Counted from the first letter of the stretch, positions 48,986-60,745 are shown. The stretch: DNA of 64,000 bases from Anaeramoeba flamelloides (GCA_027625915.1 JANTQA010000023.1:20212001-20276000); one strand, 5' to 3'. Numbers and translations are program-made. Notes: generated by a model from the letters alone, not told the origin.

Positions 48986-49414
48986 GAAAATCAAAGAAAA
49001 AATATTTTTTCCAATTTAAAAGAACAAATAATTCTTTAATAATCCAAATTATTGATTATTCATTTCAAGGATATCGATTAAATTTAAAATGTTTTTAAAA
49101 TATAATAAAATATCTACTCTTAGCTGTTAAAAAAAAAAAAATTGAATTTTTTACTTTTAAATTGAAAAAAAAATATTTATAGAACCTAGAAAATTGAATT
49201 TTTCAACTTAAATTATTAAATATCTTTAAAAAAACTTTTTGTTCAAAGATCTCTTATTAACCAATAGTTTTTATTCTAAATGAAGTTATTAAAAAGTGAA
49301 AAATTAGCAAATGTTTAATTTATTTTTGAAAAAATTTTTTTAATGATTGTGTTTTGTGTTAATAAATAAATAAATTCAAAAATAATTAATAAATAAATAA
49401 TTTCTTCAAGATGA

Positions 49415-52400
49415 TTATTTTTTTCTTGGAAACCCTTCTGGATTTTTTGACCAATTTTTTCTTGATATTTTGATTCCTACATAAGATAAAAACAAAGAAA
49501 TTGGTATTACTATAATCAAATAATAATAATCATCGCTGTTGCCAAATTTTCTGATACAATATATCGATAAAGCTACTGGCCATAAAACCCAACAAACAAA
49601 ATACGCACTATATAATAAATCACCTATTATTATAATAACTTTACTAAATTTATAGAACCAAATTGTAGGAAAAATTAAAGTAGCTTTGAAGTATCTCCAA
49701 AGTATGAAATTGCCACTGAAAAGGCCTTTACAACCATCCTTCATCCAAACAATTGAATTAAATAATTGGTATGAAGGGAAATTTCTTTTCACCATTCTTC
49801 TTAAGCAATACCAACTAGTGATCATAAGCACAAACCAAATTATTTGTATAGCCCAGAACCAATCTTCAACATTTGAATAGGTCTTTGAGAAATTGAATGA
49901 AGGGTTGATAATAAACGAAGGTAAAAATACAATTAGGAATTGATAAAAAAGGATTATTGGGATATAACAGATATTTCTAAAATAAATTATCGACCTTAGA
50001 GGAATTTGGTGGTCCTCTTGCTGGGCATTTTTATTTCTAAATGGTTCAAACCAAGTTAACAATAGTAACAATAGCCAATTGAAAAATAATCCAATTAAAG
50101 AGAATTCGTTTACCAATAATAATACTAATACAATGAACCAAATGAAAAAATTCCAATGGATTTTATTAAAAGTATGATTTCGTTTCATAATTTGATTTAA
50201 TTTGATGATGGGTGTTTTCATTAAAGATACGGCATTAATATAATCCTCTTCATTTTTAAACCTCCAATCGATATATTTAGAAATGGGGTAAAAACAATAT
50301 GCGACAATCTTTAGAGGAAGGACAATTAAATGTGGTGCTTGAATCAAGGATTGAAGGATTTCATAATTGATTAAAGACCGATAGTACGTTAATGAAGTTG
50401 GGAATTGAATTGATTCGTATTTGTCCATAGCATTAATTCCATTCTGATAAAATTCTCTAATGTCTTGATCAGGTTCTTCAGTAATTCTCGCCCTTTTCAT
50501 TGAAATGAATTTTTTAATAAAAGGCTTTATTCTTAGAAGGAAAACAAAAATTAATAGCATAAATATTATGGAGATTACATCATATAAACTGAGAAAGGTC
50601 AATTTTAGAAATGTTAGGATAAAATAATTAAGCTTTGGATACAAGTAGTTTTCATCACCTTTCCTCTCGACATCGGTGAATCCCTTTTTAATAAAACTAT
50701 ATAAGGTGGGCATTCTCCAAACAAAAAGCAAATTAATAAAAAGCAGGGGAACGGTTATCATGATTGTCACCAAATCAAAGAATAATAAGAAAAAGTTTAC
50801 AAAGATGCTCCATCTTCGATCCCAATCGTCATCATAAATTTCTTGTTTATAAATTTTAATAATAATTGGTGACCTCCAAGTAACTACAACCAACAATGCC
50901 AACACCACGAATGGCAAATCAAATAGCCATTGGAAAATTTCTAAAATTATTTCACTATGAAAGGCAGAATATTTAATTTTTAAATTCACAATTTTTTTCA
51001 ATTCCTCATCATTAGCATTATTTTGATCTTTATATTCATTTTGTTTAATTTTTTCCCTTTTTTCATTATAATGGCGTTTGTAGAATTTTATTCTAAATAA
51101 TGTTAAATAAATAATTATCAAGAAGAAAACACAGGGTATATCAATTAAGAAACCAAAAAAATTATCTATTACAATATAATGCAAAGAAAGTAAATCCTGA
51201 TCATAATTTACTATTTCATTGTACTTGTTGTTGTTATTATTATTGTGATTAATATTATCATTGTTCTCAATAATCTTATCACCAGCATTATTTTCTAATA
51301 AATTTTCATTCACATCATTATTAATTTTTAAAATATCGTCATTCTCATCAATTCTATCGCCAATATTAATATTATAAACTCTTAATGGGTTATTTTCATT
51401 GATCATTTTATTTTTTAATTTTAATTCACCAATCATTAATTTATTTCTCCAAGTTATTGACAGTATAACAAATAATATAAAGCAGAAAATATCAAAAAAT
51501 AATAATGTAAAATTTTTCAAAATCATGAATCTAATGCTTGTTTCAGTGTTTTGAACATTTTTCAAATATTTATAATATCTATTTACCCTTTTTAGTCTCC
51601 AATATGTAATCAAAATGATTAAATACATTAATAAGCAAACAAAATCAACAAATAGTAAAAATGTTTGAAGAAGGACTAATATATATTTCGAATAATCACC
51701 GTTTTCATTATTTAAATTGAAAATATTAAACCCATCAAATTGGTTGAATTGTTGATTGAAATCAAATTCAACCCATTGCCTCTTCAAGCTAAACCTTCTT
51801 GTCGTCATTAATAAGACACTACCAATAATAATTGTAATATAATCTAAAGGTATTAAAAGGAAATTATATAATATTTTAAATCGAATAATAAATTGGGTGG
51901 CAAAATCCTGATCATAATTTTTCACAGCATCTTTGAGCGATTTAAATCTCCAGAAGGAGAAAGCACAAACCAGAATGAGCAAGATGGAAAAGGGGAAATC
52001 CAATATACCATTTATTAATTGCACCACGATATAGCAAAATAAATCAAAAGAATTGTTTCCATAATTTGCATGATTTTTTTGAATCAAATAACTTCTCCAA
52101 TAAAAGAATATTGAAATAAATACAAATAATATCAGATTTATTAAATCAAAAAATAAAAAGATGAAATGCTTAAGAATGATTGTTCTAATTAATAATTCAT
52201 TGGTACCATTATTTTTCAAATCATCCTGATATTTTTTTCTTCTAAAATATGTAAAGTAAATGAAGAATGTCAAAACTAGGCATATAAGATCCAACAATAA
52301 GGAAATAAAGTTCTTCAATATGATCCACCTTTTGATCATATTGTGCTTATAATTTTTTTTTATTTGGTAATTCAATGCGTTAAATCGCACATAGGTGATC

Positions 52401-55400
52401 ATTATTATAAAATAAAAGGGAATAAAGGGTAAGTCAACAATTAATTGTACAAATTCATTCAAAATGATGAATCTTTTCTCCATTTCGCTACTTGCTTGAT
52501 TTCTTTTTTTTTTTAATACATTATATCTATAAATGGTGAAGAAAATTAATAAAAACATTGGTAAAAATGGCACATCAAACATCAAGTGAAAGAATTCTTT
52601 CATAATAAATATATGAATATTTTTTTGAAAATCAAACGCTTTTAAAAAACTATATATATTTGGGAACCTATATATTGTCAACGATAAAATTAAAAAAAAT
52701 GGCAAACAAAAGACGTCCAGAATAAAACGTGCAAACTCTTCAAGAATGATAACTTTCCTTTGAGCAAGTGTCAATGGCTCTTTTAATTTATAAATTCGAT
52801 AATAAATAGCTATTAATCTCCATAAGGACACTATTGATAAAGCAATGAAGGGGATGTCTGAAAATAGTGCAAAAAATTCTTGAAAAATTAATTTGTGTTG
52901 ATCTTTTGAATATGCAAAAAATATGATCCTTGGAATATTCTTTAATAATAGCCAAAGGTTGTTAAAAGACCAGCCTCCTTCTCTTTTGAAATTTTGATAT
53001 TCTTCTTCATTTAAATGGACCTTTAACAATAGCCTTCTTAATCTAAAGCCCCTCCAAGATACAATGGTAATGCAAAAGGCTATCAGCATTGGCAAATCTA
53101 GTAGCGCAAAGATTCCCTGGATGGCAATGATTCTTCTCATTTTATTATTGGTTTTATTATCTTCATTCTTATATCCTAATCTAATTATCCTTGATCTCCA
53201 AAATGGTATATGGCATAGGATATAAAGAATGATGATTGGCAAATCAAGAATTAAATAGAAAAATTCCCTCCAAATGATAAAATGGTAATTCATCATTAAT
53301 GTATTTATTAAAGTTTTTTCTTCTAATGATTTTAAATCAACTATTTGCTTTTCATTTATTAATTTTTCATCTTCGTTTCCATTCAATAATTCCCCATTAC
53401 CATTGCCATTATCATTATAGTTTATGCTATCATCACCATATTCAATTTCATTGATTTTATCTATTTTAATTGTTCCTAAATGATCATTTTGTATTAATTT
53501 TTGGTCTTCATCAACATAATCTCCCAACAAAGAAGCCTTGTTAACGTTCTTTAGAAGATTATTAACGTCATTATTAGTAATTTCCAAGTTTTTTTCAAAT
53601 TCGAAATTAGGTACTGAATCCGAATTGGAATCAGATTCAAAATTAGGTACAGTTGGTAAAAGTTGATAATTACCCGCATTATTATTATTAACTATTGAGC
53701 CCTTTGCCAAATTTTTCTCTTTCTCTTTCTCTTTCTCTTTTTCTTTCCCCTCTTTGAATACTTTGATTAATTCCTTTTTTTCTTTTGCACTTTGTAAAGC
53801 ACTTTTCAGATCAGGGTATCTCCAATAGGTTATTACTACAATGATACCAATAAAAAAAGTTGGGATATCCAAAATCCAATATAAAAATTGTTGGATTATA
53901 AATAATTTTTTATTAATTTCGTTATTATCCCCAAATTTTTTTAAATTCTTTAAAAAATGTTTGCTTCTCCATAAGGTGATGGTAATTATAAATATTAAAG
54001 GTAAAAAGGGCAAATCGAACAATAATTTAATAAATTCAATAAAAATATATCTGTGCATGGTGTGTTGAATTTCGTTGTTTCGAATCTGCTTTAATCTTTT
54101 GAGAATAATGCCTGTACGCAGATAGGTGATAACCAAAATAATAAAAGGGAGGATTAAAGGGATGTCCAACAATAAATAGCTGAATTGAACCATTATTACT
54201 AATCTTTTTTCATTGTCATTTAAGGTTTCTTTCAATAATTGATAGCACCACAAAGACCTCCAGAGGAAGGGCGACATTATTACAAACAAGATCAAAAATG
54301 GGATATCAAACAATAAATATAAAAATTGATTAAATAACAAAAAATGTGGTTGCAATCTCGACATCGTTGCATTTTCTTCATAGCCACTAAATGCCTTTCG
54401 ATTTAAGTTACTTAATTCTGTACGGAATTTTTTATATCGATAATAAGTTATAAATATTATAATTAAACAAAACAATCCAAAAATATCTAAAATGAGCAAT
54501 ATGAAATGTTCTACAATAATTGCCCGACGTATGGCATTGTTTTTATCTAAATTTTCAGCATAGTTTGTTAAATCACTTATCATCAAGACAAATCGATAAA
54601 GAGACATCGAAGTAATTGCATAAAGGATAAAATATGGAATGTCAATTATTAATTGTCCAAGATGATACATTACTACCTTTCTTCGTTCCACTGCAGTTGC
54701 CTTTGCTCTCAAGGAATTTACAAACCAATAAATTCTCCATAATGTGAGAAAGATCAATAACGAGAGTACAATACAGATTAAATCTGGAAATAAATTGAAA
54801 AATTGCGATACAATTAATAATCTTATAAAATTTTCTTTATCATTTTGGCTAACATTTGCATTATCATTATTATCATTTTTTAATTGCTTAAATTTCCGAA
54901 GAAAAGTTTGCTGTCTCCAAGTTAGAAATACAATTGTTGCTAATATCAAACAAAAAAAATCTACAATTGTATAAAAAAAATTTTCAAATACTAATAGCCT
55001 TAATTCCCAGTTGCTTAATAACTCGTTTTCTTTTCTTTGTTTATTATAGGAACGGAATCTCCAATGGAAAATAAAAATTACAATGAAAGGGGGAATAAAC
55101 GGAAAGTCAAAGATCCCATTAAAAAACTCTTCAGTAACTAAAAAATACCAACCGCTTTGGAAAAATTTTAAAGAGTCATCGCCGTTTTCATTGTTGTTCT
55201 TGTTATTTTTTTTTTTTAAATAAACCCAGAATCTCCAATTAAATAAAATGAATAATAAACCAAATTCAATTAATACAATTAGATCAATGAATAATTTCAG
55301 AAAATTGTTGAAAATAATATGCTTTAGCATCCATTCATTTTTTATTAAGACGGGATTTTTATTCAAGTTCTCCCAATCCCTTTTAATATAATATATTCTC

Positions 55401-56401
55401 CAGTTGATAAGTTGTGGTAGTAAAACGATAATAGTTAACAAGTCTATAGGAATGGTGAGAAAATTTAATAAAATTAATGTTCGTGCTTCCCAATCGGTTT
55501 CTGATTCCTTATATTGCTGATATAATATATATAGTCTCCATGGCGCAACTGCGCAGAAAAATAATATTACAATGAATGGCAAATCAATCAATCCATTAAA
55601 AAAGGTTTTAATCACTAATATTTTGATTTCCTTACCATTTAATTTATTGTCAGGGTTGTTGTTATTATTCTTAATTTTCTTAACCAGGGGTATAAATCTC
55701 CAAATAAGGGGAATCGTTAGTACTCCGATCACAATGCAAAAAAAGTCGATAAATAAAGCCAAAAAATTCATGATTATACATGCATATCGATCAAAATATT
55801 GATCCGCATCAATATTTTTATATTCTGTATAAAATCCCTTCCATTTCCAATGGCAAATAAAAATCATCATAAACATGGGTAATGTCGGTAAATCTAAAAC
55901 ACCATATAGAAAGTTATTTCTGAAAACGTATCCCCTTTCTTCAAATTCGCATGTCTTGATTTTTTCTCTCAAATAATTGATCCGCCAAAAAAATATTATG
56001 GAAACGAGCCCAAGAAAATAAAAGGGCAAATCTATTAACGATTTAAAAAAATGCTTAACAGTGATCCATCTACGTTCAGATGTTTTATTAGCATCCTTCA
56101 TCTCTTTTAAATATCGATAAAATCTCCATTGGCATAGAAAAATAACGATATACATCGGCAACATTAATAATTCAATCAACGCATTAGGTACTTCAAAAAA
56201 CAACTTTGCTCTTAATGGCTCATCCACTTTTTTTAAATGGCCAATTAAATAGGGTATCCTTACAACAGATAGAATCGCTACAATTAAACAAAAAAATGCT
56301 CCCAAATCAAATAAGGAATCAATGAATCCATGCCAATATTCTTGAAATTCAAATTCCGGTAAAAACTGGAAATGCCCGTCACCTCGATTAGCCCAGACCA
56401 T
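49415..56401 (-). CDS. Giant polytopic membrane protein of about 33 repeated D-h-P...WR units
   Basis: A single uninterrupted 6,987-bp exon encodes 2,328 residues that I cannot assign to a known family. Residues about 20-2014 are about 33 diverged copies of a roughly 50-residue unit: aromatic-rich lead-in, Asp-hydrophobic-Pro (or Asp-x-Phe-Cys), 10-13 hydrophobic residues, Trp/Tyr-Arg, then a basic linker. Examples are 'FFNGLIDLPFIVILFF' ending in APWR, 'FIKLLFDLPFLPLIF' ending in TLWR, and 'FFHLMFDVPFLPMFLL' ending in TIYR. Two long polar loops interrupt the array, one with a Lys/Glu run followed by Asp/Asn-rich sequence after unit 17 and one Asn/Asp-rich after unit 29. The last 314 residues differ and contain several ordinary membrane spans. 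Basic residues flank both sides of each hydrophobic stretch, which fits hairpins better than single spans. Membrane shaping or lipid handling is possible but is inference only. Confidence 0.88.
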   Translation of the reverse strand: MVWANRGDGHFQFLPEFEFQEYWHGFIDSLFDLGAFFCLIVAILSVVRIPYLIGHLKKVDEPLRAKLFFEVPNALIELLMLPMYIVIFLCQWRFYRYLKEMKDANKTSERRWITVKHFFKSLIDLPFYFLGLVSIIFFWRINYLREKIKTCEFEERGYVFRNNFLYGVLDLPTLPMFMMIFICHWKWKGFYTEYKNIDADQYFDRYACIIMNFLALFIDFFCIVIGVLTIPLIWRFIPLVKKIKNNNNNPDNKLNGKEIKILVIKTFFNGLIDLPFIVILFFCAVAPWRLYILYQQYKESETDWEARTLILLNFLTIPIDLLTIIVLLPQLINWRIYYIKRDWENLNKNPVLIKNEWMLKHIIFNNFLKLFIDLIVLIEFGLLFILFNWRFWVYLKKKNNKNNNENGDDSLKFFQSGWYFLVTEEFFNGIFDFPFIPPFIVIFIFHWRFRSYNKQRKENELLSNWELRLLVFENFFYTIVDFFCLILATIVFLTWRQQTFLRKFKQLKNDNNDNANVSQNDKENFIRLLIVSQFFNLFPDLICIVLSLLIFLTLWRIYWFVNSLRAKATAVERRKVVMYHLGQLIIDIPYFILYAITSMSLYRFVLMISDLTNYAENLDKNNAIRRAIIVEHFILLILDIFGLFCLIIIFITYYRYKKFRTELSNLNRKAFSGYEENATMSRLQPHFLLFNQFLYLLFDIPFLILFVIMSPFLWRSLWCYQLLKETLNDNEKRLVIMVQFSYLLLDIPLILPFIILVITYLRTGIILKRLKQIRNNEIQHTMHRYIFIEFIKLLFDLPFLPLIFIITITLWRSKHFLKNLKKFGDNNEINKKLFIIQQFLYWILDIPTFFIGIIVVITYWRYPDLKSALQSAKEKKELIKVFKEGKEKEKEKEKEKNLAKGSIVNNNNAGNYQLLPTVPNFESDSNSDSVPNFEFEKNLEITNNDVNNLLKNVNKASLLGDYVDEDQKLIQNDHLGTIKIDKINEIEYGDDSINYNDNGNGNGELLNGNEDEKLINEKQIVDLKSLEEKTLINTLMMNYHFIIWREFFYLILDLPIIILYILCHIPFWRSRIIRLGYKNEDNKTNNKMRRIIAIQGIFALLDLPMLIAFCITIVSWRGFRLRRLLLKVHLNEEEYQNFKREGGWSFNNLWLLLKNIPRIIFFAYSKDQHKLIFQEFFALFSDIPFIALSIVSLWRLIAIYYRIYKLKEPLTLAQRKVIILEEFARFILDVFCLPFFLILSLTIYRFPNIYSFLKAFDFQKNIHIFIMKEFFHLMFDVPFLPMFLLIFFTIYRYNVLKKKRNQASSEMEKRFIILNEFVQLIVDLPFIPFYFIIMITYVRFNALNYQIKKNYKHNMIKRWIILKNFISLLLDLICLVLTFFIYFTYFRRKKYQDDLKNNGTNELLIRTIILKHFIFLFFDLINLILFVFISIFFYWRSYLIQKNHANYGNNSFDLFCYIVVQLINGILDFPFSILLILVCAFSFWRFKSLKDAVKNYDQDFATQFIIRFKILYNFLLIPLDYITIIIGSVLLMTTRRFSLKRQWVEFDFNQQFNQFDGFNIFNLNNENGDYSKYILVLLQTFLLFVDFVCLLMYLIILITYWRLKRVNRYYKYLKNVQNTETSIRFMILKNFTLLFFDIFCFILFVILSITWRNKLMIGELKLKNKMINENNPLRVYNINIGDRIDENDDILKINNDVNENLLENNAGDKIIENNDNINHNNNNNNKYNEIVNYDQDLLSLHYIVIDNFFGFLIDIPCVFFLIIIYLTLFRIKFYKRHYNEKREKIKQNEYKDQNNANDEELKKIVNLKIKYSAFHSEIILEIFQWLFDLPFVVLALLVVVTWRSPIIIKIYKQEIYDDDWDRRWSIFVNFFLLFFDLVTIMITVPLLFINLLFVWRMPTLYSFIKKGFTDVERKGDENYLYPKLNYFILTFLKLTFLSLYDVISIIFMLLIFVFLLRIKPFIKKFISMKRARITEEPDQDIREFYQNGINAMDKYESIQFPTSLTYYRSLINYEILQSLIQAPHLIVLPLKIVAYCFYPISKYIDWRFKNEEDYINAVSLMKTPIIKLNQIMKRNHTFNKIHWNFFIWFIVLVLLLVNEFSLIGLFFNWLLLLLLTWFEPFRNKNAQQEDHQIPLRSIIYFRNICYIPIILFYQFLIVFLPSFIINPSFNFSKTYSNVEDWFWAIQIIWFVLMITSWYCLRRMVKRNFPSYQLFNSIVWMKDGCKGLFSGNFILWRYFKATLIFPTIWFYKFSKVIIIIGDLLYSAYFVCWVLWPVALSIYCIRKFGNSDDYYYLIIVIPISLFLSYVGIKISRKNWSKNPEGFPRKK

Positions 56402-57193
56402 TCCAATAATTAAGACAACTTTTTTTTTTTTTTTTTTTTTATTAAGAGTTATTATTTAGTTTTGGTATAATTTAAAATTTTGAATATTTATTTAATAGAA
56501 TAAGATTGGAAATTAAATTCATTTATTTTAATATTTGTTTTATTTTCAAATGTAAAATGTTTGGAAAATGTAAATGATAAGTAAAAAAATCTTTTATTTG
56601 ATTGTCAACTGAAAGACTTTGGCAGTATACAAATATTTAATCATAACTCTTAATTTCTTAAAAAATATAAACAATGTTTCCATTTTATGTTATCAAGATC
56701 TGTGTTTTATTGAAATAATTTAATATTATATATTGATAAAAATTTTTAGGTTTGTGTTTCCGTTAACTTATGATATATGTTCTTATCAAAATTAAGACTA
56801 GATTAAAATACTATAATAGAAAATACTGTAATTGTTAATTAGTAATTTGTTTGAAATTTTCGTTCTGTTTTGAGAAATTGTTTTAAAAGTCTCGAAATAA
56901 AAATGAATTTTTAGTAATGATATTAAATTTAAAAGAAGATGTTTTAGAATTAACTAATAGTGGTTATTGATATATTTTTTTCAAAAGAGTTTTGTGAAAT
57001 AAGGGTTTTTTTCAAAGATCTCTAATTTTGTCTACAAATTAAAAAAAAAAAAAAATAAAAAAGGGAAATTCCTTTTGAGAGAAAAATCTTAATAAATATA
57101 GGTATAAAAACAGATTGAAAATTAAATTAAATTCTTAAAAAATGCATTTATATAAGATTATGTTATTGATTTTTAATTGTTGATATATTACTT

Positions 57194-57227
<34 letters not shown>

Positions 57228-57532
57228 TAAAAGGCCAAAAAAACTTTATTCAATTCAAAACAAATACTCAGTTTCTATTTTTTTGATTCTAATTTTAATA
57301 TTTATTTTGGGAAATATTTTGAATTAAAAATGAAATTGGTATGATAGTAACGTTTGAACAAGTTTGGAATCATAAAATTTCATCCTTTACCAACAATTTT
57401 TTTGGGAACTAATTCAAAAATACAAAATATGTTAAAGTTTGTCCTCTAAAAGGAAATGGTTTTTATCTAATGTTATTTTAGAATTAAAAAATTGTAATTT
57501 TTTTTTTTGTTTATTATTATTGAAGAGAGGTG

Positions 57533-57735
57533 ATTCAACAAAATTAACTCTTGTTTGCCATTAGGTTTTTTTTTAATTTTTGAAATAAAACGAAAATTTA
57601 TTTAATTTTCGGTTTATTTCTCAAAGTAAGAAAAACCTAGGCACTTCACGTTAGGTTTTCCAGAATTCAAAAGAATAGAGAAAAATCAAAGATTTTTCTC
57701 TATTCTTTTGAATTCTGGAAAATCTAGGCACTCTA
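57533..57735. repeat. Hairpin-repeat cluster, copy 3 (best preserved)
   Basis: Begins with GATTCAACAAAATTAACTCT, shared with the start of the 24434 cluster. An alpha hairpin spans 57563-57638. A nearly perfect beta hairpin spans 57654-57725: the arms run from GGTTTTCCAGAATTC through AAAAGAATAGAGAAAAATC, with an AAA loop and a full mirror image. It is followed by CTAGGCACTCTA. The beta stem is about 33 bp with one visible mismatch. Confidence 0.8.
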
Positions 57736-58756
57736 AGACACTTCCTTAAATACTTACAATTTTTTTTTTTAGATTTTTTTATTCTAGCTATACTGTAGGC
57801 TAGATTCTAACTCATCGGATAGCTTTTCTTTAAAATATGAAAAAAAATAAATTTATTTCTATTCAAAAACAAGAAAAATCAAGTAAGAAGAGTAAGAAAT
57901 GAAAGAGAGTAAAAAAATAATAATAAAAAAAAGGTAAAAACTTTAAAAACGAAAGCAAAGTATTAATTTCATTGAAAAAAATTTTTTTTCACCCCGTTTT
58001 TTTTTGGATCGTCACCATAATTTGTTTTAATTAAGAGAATTAAATATTTGAACAACTATAGATCAAATAAAATAGGTCGCTTTATGAAGTTTTATATTAG
58101 AATTTTATAGATGGGTTACATCTATAAAGTGCTGATTTTTTTAAGAATCAAAATTGGTTTTCCAAATTTTCTTTTTGGTTATTTTTATTTTATTATTTTT
58201 TTTTTTTTATTTTTTATTATTGTTTTTTATTTTTTAATTGCAAGTTTCACAAATCTTCTTTTCACAAAATCCCAGTCCAAGGTACTGTCTTGGCAGCAAA
58301 AAATCGTAAATTTATCTCCAAGATCAATAAAAGTATTTAGATATTAAATTTAATAAAATTTTCACTTTTAATTTTATTTTCTTCTTTTATAGTTGTGAGA
58401 AAAAGTTTGAAAATTCAATGTACAGTATGAAATGAAAAAAAAAAAATAAAATAAAATAGATTTTTAGCCAAAATTGAATGTAAAAACAGTTTCCAGAATT
58501 TTAAAAATCTATGATTTTCGAAAAAGATAAAGCTGTTTTAAAAAAGTGTGATCAAAAATTTTTTGATTAAATTTTGGAGCATACCAAGGCAAAAGTTTCT
58601 AAGTGACTTTATTCCCCTCTTACTTCACTTTCGCCCCAGATGAAGTTAGAGTAAACTCTTTTTCAATTAAAAGTGATGCAGAAAATTTCAATATTTATTC
58701 ATAATTGAATCAAATTAATTGTAGTATCATTCTAAAATCTAAGAAACTCTTTAAAA

Positions 58757-59344
58757 TAAGGTATTTCCAAAAAAGTTGGGCATTTTTTTTTACATTTCAT
58801 AAAAAATAATCTTTTTTAGTGATGGTAATCATTAATCAACTATACCAAATTAAGTTTAATATTTATACCGATTGAATCAACCACTTATGTATTTAATTCA
58901 AAGCATGTTAGTTGAAATATTCCCAAAAAATGAAAAAAAAAAATAGCTCTTTTTTTGGCTAAAACAATGTACGACCAATTTCAATAAAAAACCGGAAATA
59001 TGGAATGGGAACAAATGATTTTTTAAACACGAAAACGCAGTTATATGTATTTAATTATATATTAAAATTTTGTTGAGATTATACAAGTTATGAAAATATT
59101 TTTTTCGATCAAAAAGAAAATAATAAACACCAATTTTCACCATAAAAAAATATTAGATAAAATCGAGATCATAAATTTTAATAGATTTTATTTCTGCAAA
59201 ACAATACTAAGAAACAAATTGAATTATTATCAAGAATCTATAAATGGTGGTTAATGATTTTGGATATTTAAATCCTATTTTGAAGAATTGGTTACATAAA
59301 TATATTTTAAAATAAATTTGCCCCACTTTATTGGAAATAGCTTA
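58757..59344. mobile_element. TA-flanked MITE, family B, copy 4
   Basis: A 588-bp unit bounded by TA, left end AGGTATTTCCAAAAAAGTTG and right end read inward AGCTATTTCCAATAAAGTGG. It is the copy with the best-preserved inverted ends and aligns with 2551-3145 over its whole length. No coding capacity. Confidence 0.78.
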
Positions 59345-60164
59345 TAAAAAAAACACCCAACTGAATATTTAAACCTGATTTAAATAAAACAATAAAAATT
59401 ACAATTAAATATTTTAAAAATTGATGTGCCCTTTTATTTGAAATGAGAAATCTCGTTTTGTAAATTGTTATGAAAAAAATTTATAAAATCAATAGCAACC
59501 TTTGAACAAGGCGAATTCAGAAAAAGTTTCTTATTTTTTATTGATAACTCTTTACACGTCAAACTTTTGTTCTTTAAAAGGCTCATATTCAATATAAATC
59601 AGCAATTCGTCTGGGTATTTTGTTGGGGATGTTTTTTTTTTCAATGTTTTCTTTTTTCTTTGTTTCTGACATCTATCCAATTATGCTCTTTCTTAATTCC
59701 TATATCTTGCTCATTCGAAATCAAACTTAAACTGTTTCCATTTTTATACTGGTAGATTATTTCCAAATTTGTTTCTTCTTATCTTGTTTTTTTCATTTTC
59801 TAACTGTTCAATATCCATAAATAAAAAAACAAAAAATGAAAAAATGAATAATTAAAATGAAAATAGCAATAAGTAACTATCTTATTAACAACCAAATTCA
59901 ACAGTATTGATGATTTGGGAGGTGTGCCCTTTTGTTTGAAAAAGAGTTTATATTTGGGTGCTTACCTTAAACACTGTCATCCTTTAAAATAAAATGGAAA
60001 GAACATACAGTGTGGTAATTTGTTTTTTCGAAACTTTTCAAGTCAAATTTCGGATCTCGGTTGTGAAAAAAGTTATGAAACAAATTTAAAAATTTTCAAA
60101 AAAAAAACCTAAATTTTACAATTTAAAAAGATCTCTTAACTTAGCATTCTACTAAGTCAACAAA

Positions 60165-60745
60165 TACTGGTAATTGTAAAATAAAAAGTTCAAAATTCTC
60201 ATTCAACTTTCAAAAATAATCATAATTCCAATAATTAAAAAAAAACTACCAAAATCCCCAATTCTCTCAAAAGGTGGATTAATAAAATAATCTGATTTAT
60301 GGAATTAAAAAATTTGAAATTTGAAATGTTACATTATTTTAAAATTGTTTTTTCGGAAAGCTGAATGAAAATTTTGTTCGATTGTTTTTTGCAACAAATA
60401 GTATGTGATGTTAATTATTAAATAAAAAGTTCAAAATTTTCATTCAGCTTTCCAAAAAAATCACATTCCAAGAATTAACAAATCATCAAAAGTACCCAAT
60501 TCTTAAAGGGAAATTACTATTAATTGTAAAATAAAAAGATCAAAATTTTCATTCATCTTTCCAAAAAAATCTATCATAGAATGAAAATAAATCACCAAAA
60601 GCTCTCAATTCTCAAAGGGGAATTAATAATTTAAACTGGTTTTAAGAATATAATATTTCAAATGTTACATGATTTAAAAATCGTTTTTTTGGAAAGCTGA
60701 ATGAAAATTTTGTTCCATTTATTTTGTAACAAATAGTAGTTATTG
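60165..60745. repeat. Locally duplicated and inverted repeat block
   Basis: Three direct copies of a segment like TTCAAAATTTTCATTCAGCT (near 60187, 60427 and 60539) alternate with two inverted copies (near 60345 and 60684; GGAAAGCTGAATGAAAATTT). The inverted copies also share AAATGTTACAT upstream and CAAATAGTA downstream. The order forward-reverse-forward-forward-reverse suggests a foldback element that has been tandemly duplicated. Confidence 0.65.

Larger units (their letters stand above)
45670..49414. other. Spacer between Arf-GEF B and the giant membrane-protein gene
   Basis: Both flanking genes are on the minus strand, so this holds the 5' region of Arf-GEF B and the 3' end of the giant gene. 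It contains a decayed family A element (46384-47134) and a hairpin cluster (48640-48985). The plus-strand frame at 48280-48495 starts in an A-run and has no recognisable family. The remainder is A/T-rich. Confidence 0.6.

Noticed and set aside
49686-55802. Plus-strand open frames opposite the giant membrane-protein gene
   Set aside because: Short, unlinked and explained by antisense reading of repeated hydrophobic codons.
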